Shown: positions 17,933 through 24,897 of the stretch, one piece after another
How the letters are laid out: every line of letters begins with the position of its first letter
Position numbering within the stretch: the first letter of the stretch is position 1
Assembly: GCA_963817465.1 (NCBI GenBank)
Contig: CAWFOP010000007.1
Location: 434,001 to 498,000, forward strand
DNA length: 64,000 bases
Direction: 5' to 3'
Origin: CAMPKL01 sp963817465
GTDB lineage: Bacteria > Acidobacteriota > Terriglobia > Bryobacterales > UBA6623
Notes under the pieces: model-generated
Database searches by the model: none
Seen by the model: only the letters and a program-made list of their open reading frames with translations
Told to the model about the DNA's origin: nothing
Position numbers and translations under genes: made by a program

Positions 17933-19941
17933 GGATATGGTTGTCCATCTGGGGTCTGCTGGCGGCTGCGGCCGGATGGGCGCAGCCGGTCATCACGCCG
18001 ACGCCGGACCGTCCGTCCGATTTCGAATCGGTCGACGGCTACACGGTCAGCAACTCGTTCGAGACCGGCTACCGCTTCGCGACTGTAGGGGGCAATGAGG
18101 ACGTCTACCGAGCGAACGTCAATTACGGCAACGGCCTACGCTTGTTCGAAGGCGAGCTGCGCGTCGACACCGAAGACGGCCGCGGCAAGCTATTCGACGA
18201 ACTCAGCTTCAACACGCGCGGCGCGCCGACCGACCCCTACCAGTCCAGCATCGTGCGCGCGGCCAAGCACGGCGTCTACCGCTACGACATGCAACTGCAC
18301 GTCGCTGACTACTACAACCGCCTGCCGTCGCTGTGGTCGGGCGAGCACGGCTTGAACACCCAGCGCACATGGCAGACGCATGACTTCACGCTGTTCCCCG
18401 GCAAGCGCTTCGAACTGCTGCTCGGCTACGACCGCAACAAGCGCACCGGGCCGGGCTTTTCGTCGAGCGGCGTTCCGGACTCGGTCGGGGCGTTCGACTC
18501 CGGTGACTTTCTGCGCTTTGCGGCCGACCTACGCCAGGTGAACAACCAATACCGCGCCGGCTTCAACCTGCGGGCGTTCGGCTTGGCGCTGACGGCGATT
18601 CAGGCCTACGACGACTACAAGGAAGATACGCATTACAGCGACGCGTCTTCCCTGCCCTTGGTCCTCGACAACGTGCAGCCGGTGACGGCGGTGCGCCGCG
18701 ATGAGCCGATCCACGGCGCCACGCCCGTCACGCAAGTCATGCTGCGCACCGAGAACGAACACTGGATCGGCTTTCACGGACGCTACGTCTACGCCTCGGG
18801 CGAGCGCAACTCGACGCTCAGCTCGGACGTTACGGCGGTCGACCCAGGTTCCGGCCGGTCGACTTTGCGTCAGACCTTCGTGGTCGGCCAGGCGAGCCGC
18901 AAACAGGGCACGGGAGACTTCACCGTCACGCTACTGCCGTCGCCCAAGTGGACCCTGACCAACACGACGGCGATCAACAATACGCGCATCAACGGCGGCG
19001 CGGATTTTCTGGAAGTCAGCCTGTTTACCAATCAGATGCTGCGCTTCGAGTCGCTCGGCATCCGCCATGTCACGAACGCGACCGAGGCCAACTACCGGCC
19101 GGCTCGCACGTTCAGCCTATACGGCGCATATCGCTTTTCGACGAGACGCGTGTCGAGCAGCGATGCGCTCGAGTTTCCCGGCTCTCGATTTGAGAACGAG
19201 CTCGTCGAGACCGACAACAACGTCCACGCCGGCGCAGCCGGCTTTCGTTGGATGCCGGCGAAAGGCGTACGTATCTCACTCGACGCTGAAACGGGCAGCG
19301 CCGATCAGCCGCTTACCCCGGTCTCACAAAAGAACTTTCACAACGAGCGCTTTCGCGCTCAATGGCGCAGGCAGGCGTTCGCCGCGAGCGTCTTCTTCAA
19401 AAACGAAATCAACAGCAACCCCGGGGATTTGATCGAGTACAGCTCCGACGGCCGCAGCAGCGGCTTTCAGCTTTCGTGGACCGACTCTGATGCGCGCTGG
19501 ACTCTCGACGGCGGCTATTCGTGGATCCATCTCGACACCGCCGCCGGCATCTTCAACCTCTTCGAGCCGGGCGAGGCCGCGCGGACGTACTACACGAGCA
19601 ATCTGCACACGGTGAATTTTGGCGCGCGGCTCGCTCTTCACAAGCGCGCGACGATTTACCTGGGCTACTCGCTTGCAAAGGACACGGGAGACGGGCGCGA
19701 TCAAGTCAGCGTCCCGGAAGGCGTCGAGGTCAACTATCCCAACTTCAGCTTCGACGGCGCAAACTTTTTCGCGAGCTTTCCGCTGACCTATCAAACGCCG
19801 CAAGGCCGCCTGTCGATAGCGGTTTCCGAGAAGCTCTCGTGGAACTTCGGCTGGCAGTACTACAGCTACGGCGAGCGCTTCACGGGCGAGCAGGGCTATC
19901 ACGCGCACGTGGGCTATTCGAGCTTCCGCTGGTCGTTCTAG
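17929..19941 (+). CDS. Outer-membrane beta-barrel, probable MtrB/PioB-like partner of the decaheme cytochrome
   Basis: Start ATG 17929 overlaps the cytochrome stop and gives 670 residues with a signal peptide ending GWA|QP. The rest is dominated by alternating hydrophobic/polar strands and short turns, for example FETGYRFATVGGNEDVYRANVNYGNGLRLFEGELRV and later TIYLGYSLAKDTG, and ends with FRWSF. A terminal aromatic after a strand is the usual outer-membrane insertion signal. Length and context match the MtrB/PioB porin sheath. The primary sequence alone would allow other large porins; the coupling to a decaheme protein is the main argument. No extracellular MtrC/OmcA-like cytochrome follows. 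Confidence 0.78.
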   Translation: MRIWLSIWGLLAAAAGWAQPVITPTPDRPSDFESVDGYTVSNSFETGYRFATVGGNEDVYRANVNYGNGLRLFEGELRVDTEDGRGKLFDELSFNTRGAPTDPYQSSIVRAAKHGVYRYDMQLHVADYYNRLPSLWSGEHGLNTQRTWQTHDFTLFPGKRFELLLGYDRNKRTGPGFSSSGVPDSVGAFDSGDFLRFAADLRQVNNQYRAGFNLRAFGLALTAIQAYDDYKEDTHYSDASSLPLVLDNVQPVTAVRRDEPIHGATPVTQVMLRTENEHWIGFHGRYVYASGERNSTLSSDVTAVDPGSGRSTLRQTFVVGQASRKQGTGDFTVTLLPSPKWTLTNTTAINNTRINGGADFLEVSLFTNQMLRFESLGIRHVTNATEANYRPARTFSLYGAYRFSTRRVSSSDALEFPGSRFENELVETDNNVHAGAAGFRWMPAKGVRISLDAETGSADQPLTPVSQKNFHNERFRAQWRRQAFAASVFFKNEINSNPGDLIEYSSDGRSSGFQLSWTDSDARWTLDGGYSWIHLDTAAGIFNLFEPGEAARTYYTSNLHTVNFGARLALHKRATIYLGYSLAKDTGDGRDQVSVPEGVEVNYPNFSFDGANFFASFPLTYQTPQGRLSIAVSEKLSWNFGWQYYSYGERFTGEQGYHAHVGYSSFRWSF

Positions 19942-20054
19942 GGAGTCAGCGCTCTCCATTTATCGAAGTTGCAGACGATCCAGACAACCGGCGCTGCCGT
20001 CGGATTTTCTTCTTGCCAGCCCGATCACCTTATGATATTTTCACTGGCGTCACC

Positions 20055-20083
20055 GAAATATAGCTAGCACTACTGAAATATAG
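20055..20083 (+). repeat. Two GAAATATAG direct repeats, 20 bases apart
   Basis: GAAATATAG occurs at 20055-20063 and again at 20075-20083, two helical turns apart, in the 282-base gap upstream of the next gene. The spacing suits a protein-binding site. Confidence 0.4.
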
Positions 20084-20161
20084 GATGTCCAATCACTCAA
20101 GGACGATCTAGAGGCGGTACCGATATGCTGAAATGGACTCGACCACCTCTTCGGTCAGGTT

Positions 20162-20182
20162 TGCGCAATCCCTAATTGCGCA
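20162..20182 (+). promoter_or_regulatory. Perfect inverted repeat TGCGCAAT-N5-ATTGCGCA
   Basis: The two 8-base arms (20162-20169 and 20175-20182) are exact reverse complements. They lie about 40 bases before the start at 20224 and could be an operator or an mRNA hairpin. A T6 run follows about 16 bases later, too far for a classical terminator. Confidence 0.45.
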
Positions 20183-20223
20183 GGCGCGGAAAATCTTTTT
20201 TGTCACTGGTGAGGTCTGGCAAT

Positions 20224-20952
20224 ATGCGGTGGAAAGCGTTTCTATTTGTCTTCGGAGCTCTAGCGGTAACGCTAGTGGCTCAGACCTTGACTCATCCAAT
20301 CGCGAGCCCGGCAACAGTGTCTTTTGTCGAATATGTGTACAATACCGATGGCTCAACTCGCTCGATGTCTCAAATCCGGCAGACGGTTCGCAAGGACGGG
20401 AGCTCCGCTAGAGAGACAGTCACGTTTGCCGGCGATTCAGCGGAGCCTTATCGGGTTCGCCAGATCCGCGACGTAAGCGCCTCGCGCGCCACCACGGCGT
20501 ACTATGCGCTGGGCGTAAAGGTCGTCGAGGAACTCGATCCCATCGCCAAGCACGCCTACCACATGCGCGCAAGGGATTGCGCGAGAGCGGTGGCGCAGAT
20601 TGGCACGCCGGTTGACGGCCAGGACCTTGTGCGAAGCCGCAAAGAGGGAATTTCGGAGACTCAGTTAACCTTCGACGCCGCCTTGGCCTGCGATTTGACC
20701 GAATACCGACACACGCAGGCGGGCCGCATCGTCGCGGAGCGGAGGGTTGTCGCCGTTGAAAACGGTGTGGCGGACGATGATCTGTTCGACATCGAATCGG
20801 ATGATCTACGCCCAATCGACTCTCGAGTTGAACTGCTCAAGTTGTTCGCGCAGAAATTCGGGAAATCAATGTATGGAGGAGCTGAGGACCAGGCGATGAT
20901 TGAGGCTCGGATGGCGCAGCTCGATCAAAAAAAGCCGTTATTGGTCGAATAG
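20224..20952 (+). CDS. Secreted protein of unknown function
   Basis: Start ATG 20224 has GGTGAGG about ten bases upstream and gives 242 residues. The N-terminus MRWKAFLFVFGALAVTLVAQ is a signal peptide or membrane anchor. The mature part is predicted mixed beta/alpha, with two cysteines (RDCARAV and LACDLTEY) that could pair. A C-terminal helix includes LLKLFAQKFG. No domain is recognised. The region just upstream is relatively AT-rich and holds two repeat signals, so the gene may be individually regulated. Confidence 0.65.
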   Translation: MRWKAFLFVFGALAVTLVAQTLTHPIASPATVSFVEYVYNTDGSTRSMSQIRQTVRKDGSSARETVTFAGDSAEPYRVRQIRDVSASRATTAYYALGVKVVEELDPIAKHAYHMRARDCARAVAQIGTPVDGQDLVRSRKEGISETQLTFDAALACDLTEYRHTQAGRIVAERRVVAVENGVADDDLFDIESDDLRPIDSRVELLKLFAQKFGKSMYGGAEDQAMIEARMAQLDQKKPLLVE

Positions 20953-21066
20953 CTGTCCGAGTCGTGTTGGATTTAAGTAAGAAGGCATCAAACTAACCTT
21001 CTGTCAGATCATCCGCCGCATTCATCCCTGGATTCGTTCGGGTCCGGGTCTTCTTATACGGTCCCA

Positions 21067-21828
21067 TTAGACGGGCAGTCCGATCACGCGGGCGAGCCGG
21101 CCGTCGGGGGCGAGCTCGTAGACGTTCTCGCCGCGCATCACCTGTTTGCCGTCGCCGTCGCGCGCGGCGAAACCGGCGACCGCCACGCCGTGAGACCTCC
21201 GCACTGCTCCGTCGCGGCCGAGGTGGCACGTTTTGAGATGCATGCGCGCTTGGCGGATGTGACCGAGCAGGTCTTCGACGCCGGAGGTCACGCCGTAGGG
21301 ATCGCGAAACTCGATCGACGGCGAGGTGACGCGCTCGAGCTCGCTGCGGCGGTCTTCTTCCGACTCCGCGTTCCACGCCGCGAACCAGCCGTCAATGACG
21401 CTCTCGGCGGCGGCGAACTGCTCGTCGGCGACGACCTTCGCGAACACGGCCAGGTGATAGCGCCAGCCGGCGACATGCGCGTCGCGCGCGGCGAGGTCGC
21501 GGAAGCGATGCTCGAGCTGGAGCAGCGTGCCATTGGGGACATCCGCGAGCGTGATCGTGACATGCGACTCGCCGAGGCCGATCGGCTGGCCCGACTCATA
21601 CCCCCAGGTGAAGGCGATGCGCTCGCCGGCGATCAACTCGGTCACTTCGCCCAGCACGATGACGCCGTTCGGATGCCGGATGCGGACAGCGCCGGAGACG
21701 CTCGCTTCGATCGTCGAGCCGTCGCCCCACCAGCGCGCGAACAGCTCCGAGTCCGTGAAGAACCGGAAGACCGTCGAGCGCGCGGCGTGGATGACTAGGC
21801 TGCGCTCCAACACATGCTCGAAGTCCAT
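21067..21828 (-). CDS. SRPBCC (AHSA1-like) domain fused to a SnoaL-like domain
   Basis: ATG 21828 is preceded by GGGAGG six bases upstream, within the end of the ArsR gene, giving 253 residues. The N-terminal 140 residues have the AHSA1/START-like pattern: ERSLVIHAARSTVFRFFTDSELFARWWG, then RHPNGVIVLGEVTELIAGERIAFTWGY and LQLEHRFRDLA, ending with GWRYHLAVFAKVV. The rest (from about 146) looks like a SnoaL/NTF2-like fold (IDGWFAAWNAESEEDRRSELERVTSPSIEFRDPYG). AHSA1-like proteins encoded next to a short ArsR regulator are a common pair; the ligand is unknown. The start is two bases from the ArsR stop, so the two are co-transcribed. Confidence 0.82.
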   Translation of the reverse strand: MDFEHVLERSLVIHAARSTVFRFFTDSELFARWWGDGSTIEASVSGAVRIRHPNGVIVLGEVTELIAGERIAFTWGYESGQPIGLGESHVTITLADVPNGTLLQLEHRFRDLAARDAHVAGWRYHLAVFAKVVADEQFAAAESVIDGWFAAWNAESEEDRRSELERVTSPSIEFRDPYGVTSGVEDLLGHIRQARMHLKTCHLGRDGAVRRSHGVAVAGFAARDGDGKQVMRGENVYELAPDGRLARVIGLPV

Positions 21829-21830
21829 CG

Positions 21831-22154
21831 CTAGCCTCCCGCCGCGGCCTTGGCGGCTTCTTCGGTTTCCGCGAGTTCCCTCAATCGGGACAACTCGTCG
21901 GCCCACATCTGATCGAGCCACGTCGCCAAGGGTCCGAGCGCGTCGCGGCGCACACGATAGTAGCGCCGCCTGCCCTCGCGGCGAACCGCCACGACTCCGC
22001 GGTCCGCGAGCACTTTCAAGTGCTGCGAAACAGCCCCGAAGGTGACCTCACCGACCGAACGATGGATCTCTCCCGCGCTCAGCTCGCGTTCCCACAGCAA
22101 CTGCAGGATCTGTTGACGACGGGGCTCGGCGATGGCGTTCAGAATTTCCGTCAC
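21831..22154 (-). CDS. ArsR-family transcriptional regulator
   Basis: The protein has 107 residues, starting at GTG 22154. It shows a winged helix-turn-helix: IAEPRRQQILQLLWERELSAGEIHRSVGEVTFGAVSQHLKVLADRGVVAVRREGRRRYYRV. No metal-binding cysteine motif is present, so it is probably not a metal sensor; this type accompanies SRPBCC proteins. A perfect palindrome starts four bases upstream of the start codon, indicating autorepression and a very short or absent leader. Confidence 0.92.
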   Translation of the reverse strand: MTEILNAIAEPRRQQILQLLWERELSAGEIHRSVGEVTFGAVSQHLKVLADRGVVAVRREGRRRYYRVRRDALGPLATWLDQMWADELSRLRELAETEEAAKAAAGG

Positions 22155-22158
22155 GGCT

Positions 22159-22182
22159 ATATTTTAGTAAATACTAAAATAT
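22159..22182 (-). promoter_or_regulatory. ArsR operator: 11-bp perfect inverted repeat
   Basis: ATATTTTAGTA (22159-22169) and TACTAAAATAT (22172-22182) are exact reverse complements around a two-base centre. The site is AT-rich within GC-rich surroundings and lies directly before the ArsR start. It closely resembles operators of winged-helix ArsR/SmtB repressors. Confidence 0.8.
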
Positions 22183-22291
22183 TGTTCGCCCTATGTCAAG
22201 GTCGACCGGCGACGATCACGACCGATTTTCAATCGCGCCGCCCAGGGATGGCTTCACAAGACCCGGGAGGGCAAAGCGCGGAGGGCCATCC

Positions 22292-23095
22292 TCACGACGC
22301 CCAGGCGTCTCGGAACTCGGGATAGAGCGAAAGGCCGCCACAGGCGTAGATGGTCTGCCCGGTGATGTAGCTTGCCTCGTCCGAGGCCAAGAAGGCGAAA
22401 ACCGCGGCGATCTCGTCAGGCTCGCCGGCGCGTCCCATGGGAATGTGGCTCTCGACGGCCTCGCGCGCCGTGGGATCGTGAATCCACGAGTCGTTGATCG
22501 GAGTGACGATCGCGCCCGGCGCGACCGCGTTGACGCGAATGCCTTTGTCGGCGTACTCGAGCGCTAGCGTGCGGGTCATGTTGCGCATGCCGCCTTTGGA
22601 GATGGAGTAGCTGATGTAGTGCGGTTTGGGAATGATCTCGTGAACGCTCGAGTCGTTGAGGATCACCCCTCCCTCGCCGCGCTCAAGGAAGTGCCGGATC
22701 GCCGCGCGCGAGCAAAGGAACGCCCCGCGGAGATTGACGCCCAGCACGCGGTCGAACGAAGCCATTTCGACCTCAGCGCTGGGCGCGGCTTCTTGGATGC
22801 CGGCGTTGTTTATCAGGATGTCGAGCCGCCCGAAATAGTCCAAGGCGTCCCGGAACATCCGCTCCACGTCGTCTTCCTTTGAGACATCGGCCTGCAGCAA
22901 GATTGTCGTCGCGCCGGTCGCGCCCGCTTGTTTTTGCTCCGCCTGGCAGAGGGAGACGACTTGTTCGCCTTCCTCCTTCTGGCGGTAATAGTTGACGACG
23001 ACGTTCGCCCCTTCCGCGGCGAAACGCAGTGCGACGGCGCGTCCGATGCCGGTCGCCGCGCCGGTGATAAGTGCTGTCTTGCCTGCGAGCTTCAT
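22292..23095 (-). CDS. Short-chain dehydrogenase/reductase, glucose 1-dehydrogenase-like
   Basis: The protein has about 267 residues with the classical SDR features. TGAATGIGRAVALRF is the NAD(P) glycine motif and DILINNAGIQ the NNAG motif. The catalytic Ser lies in ILNDSSVHE and the YxxxK in YISYSISKGG, followed by RVNAVAPGAIVTP. The tail FLASDEASYITGQTIYACGGLSLYPEF is typical of the glucose 1-dehydrogenase/FabG-like group. ATG 23095 is chosen from the usual length, but GGAG is only one base upstream; a TTG at 23110 is the alternative. Substrate not determinable. Confidence 0.87.
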   Translation of the reverse strand: MKLAGKTALITGAATGIGRAVALRFAAEGANVVVNYYRQKEEGEQVVSLCQAEQKQAGATGATTILLQADVSKEDDVERMFRDALDYFGRLDILINNAGIQEAAPSAEVEMASFDRVLGVNLRGAFLCSRAAIRHFLERGEGGVILNDSSVHEIIPKPHYISYSISKGGMRNMTRTLALEYADKGIRVNAVAPGAIVTPINDSWIHDPTAREAVESHIPMGRAGEPDEIAAVFAFLASDEASYITGQTIYACGGLSLYPEFRDAWAS

Positions 23096-23137
23096 ACTCC
23101 TTGATTTCAACCGATCCGGGGTTACTGTGGCGTCAAA

Positions 23138-24511
23138 TCAGAACTCGCCGGAATCGACCCGCGAAAAATAGTTGCGGGCGGCATCCATGACGCGCGGCGC
23201 AAGCAGCAGCGACGACGTCATCGTCGGAATCGCCATGAGCGCGTAAGCTCCATCGACGAGGCCGATGACGCCGCGCAACGAAATCAGCGCTCCCACCATG
23301 ATCGACCCCACGTAGAAGTAGTTGTACCAGTGCTGTCGTTCGGCGCCGATCAAGAACCCGAGCGACTTGGCGCCGTAGTAGGAGAACGAAAACATCGTGC
23401 TGACGGCGAAGAAGAAGACGCACAGCACGAGGATGTAGGACCCGACGCCCGGCAACGTGTCCTCAAAGGCCTGGGCCGTGAGCGCGACGCCGTTGGCGTC
23501 GGAGGTACGCCAACTCTGCGAGCTGAGGATGATCATGGCGGTCGCCGAGCACACGATCAAGGTGTCGATGGCCGGACCCAGCATCGCGACGAGTCCCTCG
23601 CGGACCGGCTCGTTGGTTTTCGCCGCGCCGTGCGCCAGAGCTTCCGAGCCGATGCCCGCCTCGTTGGAGAAAGCGGAGCGGCGGACGCCGGTCATGATCA
23701 CCGCGCCGGCCGCGCCGCCCGCAACCGCATCTCCGGTGAATGCGTCGCGAAAGATCAGGGCGAAGATGGCCGGGATTTCGTGGAAGTTGGCGATGAGGAT
23801 CCATACCGCCGTGGCCACGTAGAGGGCGACCATGCTGGGAACGATCTTGGATGTGACGGCTCCGATGCGCTGGATGCCTCCGATGACGACGGCGGCGACC
23901 AGCACGCAGACCGCCGCGCCGCAGATAAAGTTGAATTCCCAGCGATTGTCGCTTGCGATCCAGCCGTTGGGAATCGCGACGATCTCGCGAACGGCGACGA
24001 TCAGTTGGTTGGTTTGGAAGATCGGCAGCGGCCCAAAAAGCGCACAGAACGAGAAGAACATCGCCAGCGGCTTCCAATTTTCACCTAAGCCGTGGACGAT
24101 GAAATACATCGGTCCGCCCTGCAAGTGGCCGCGGCTGTCGGGTCCGCGATAGAGCACCGCCAGGGTGCAGGTGAAGAATTTCGTTGCGATGCCGACGAAA
24201 GCTCCGACCCACATCCAGAAGATCGCTCCCGGACCGCCGGTGTGAATCGCGACCGCGACGCCGCCGATGTTGCCGAGTCCGATTGTGCCCGCCAGGGCGC
24301 TCGACAGCGCGCGGAAATGAGTGATGTCCCCGGCGTCCTCGGCGCTGTCGTATTTGCCGCGCAGGATGTTGATCGCGTGGCCGAAGTAGCGAAAGGGCAG
24401 CAGGCGCGAGTAGAGCAGGAAAAACAGACCGCCGCCCAGAAGCAGGGCGACGAGCCAAGGCCCCCACGCGTAGTCGCCGAAAGCGACAAGAATCGATTCC
24501 AGACGATTCAT
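23138..24511 (-). CDS. Alanine/glycine:cation symporter (AGCS family)
   Basis: ATG 24511 gives 457 residues; a GTG at 24556 could add 15. Multiple membrane helices carry AGCS motifs: SSALAGTIGLGNIGGVAVAIHTGGPGAIFWMWVGAFVGIATKF near the N-terminus, and ITGVRRSAFSNEAGIGSEALAHGAAKTNEPVREGLVAMLGP in the middle (first residue reads M). The product imports alanine, glycine or a related amino acid with Na+ or H+ at the inner membrane. The gap upstream holds no gene until the divergent metalloprotease at 24898. Confidence 0.92.
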   Translation of the reverse strand: MNRLESILVAFGDYAWGPWLVALLLGGGLFFLLYSRLLPFRYFGHAINILRGKYDSAEDAGDITHFRALSSALAGTIGLGNIGGVAVAIHTGGPGAIFWMWVGAFVGIATKFFTCTLAVLYRGPDSRGHLQGGPMYFIVHGLGENWKPLAMFFSFCALFGPLPIFQTNQLIVAVREIVAIPNGWIASDNRWEFNFICGAAVCVLVAAVVIGGIQRIGAVTSKIVPSMVALYVATAVWILIANFHEIPAIFALIFRDAFTGDAVAGGAAGAVIMTGVRRSAFSNEAGIGSEALAHGAAKTNEPVREGLVAMLGPAIDTLIVCSATAMIILSSQSWRTSDANGVALTAQAFEDTLPGVGSYILVLCVFFFAVSTMFSFSYYGAKSLGFLIGAERQHWYNYFYVGSIMVGALISLRGVIGLVDGAYALMAIPTMTSSLLLAPRVMDAARNYFSRVDSGEF

Positions 24512-24725
24512 CTGAAAAGGGAAACCTAAAGGATACCCCGTAAAGAAAGGATTCACGTCTCGAACGCTCGACGCCTCGCGGAAAGCGCCTACGAAGACAA
24601 ACTGGGCGCCGCCGCCAGCAGGGGATTTGTGTTGATTCCCGGTCGCTCAGCCGGTTTGAAGCGGCTCTCGCCTGCGGCCCGGCGCGAATCAGCCGGCGGC
24701 GTAGGGGCGCCCCCGGACATCTCCT

Positions 24726-24884
24726 AGTGATAGGGATTCGGTGAAAGAGTCGTACAGAAATTTCCCCTGAGAAAGGTGCCTTCGTACTAGTTCCATCGTT
24801 TGGCTATGCCGCCCTAGGCTCCTCTCATAGGCACCTAAACCGGACTGGCCGACTCGCGGTTTTCGCGCGGCCAGTCCCATGAGG
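24726..24884 (+). promoter_or_regulatory. Highly structured 5' leader of the metalloprotease gene (candidate riboregulator)
   Basis: Three helices can be drawn in the 386-base intergenic region. The first pairs AGGGATTC (about 24732-24739) imperfectly with GAAATTTCCCCT (about 24758-24769). The second pairs AGGTGCCT (24774-24781) perfectly with AGGCACCT (24829-24836), closing a 47-base loop that contains small internal hairpins. The third pairs GGACTGGCCG (24842-24851) perfectly with CGGCCAGTCC (24868-24877), with an inner CGCG/CGCG helix and a GTTTT loop. The Shine-Dalgarno GAGGAAG (24881-24887) begins four bases after the last helix. TCGTAC appears in both the first and second loops. I do not recognise a known riboswitch. 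The part at 24512-24725 shows nothing clear. Confidence 0.5.
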
Positions 24885-24897
24885 AAGCACCCCAAAA

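Noticed and set aside
20108..20356. 82-codon minus-strand frame overlapping the start of the 20224 gene
   Set aside because: It covers the regulatory repeats and the signal peptide of a better-supported gene.
24726..24780. Cobalamin riboswitch, suggested by TAGGGATTCGGTGAAA
   Set aside because: Only a few bases resemble the cobalamin core; the downstream CCCGC-ACTGT part and the expected helices are missing, and the gene is not B12-related.
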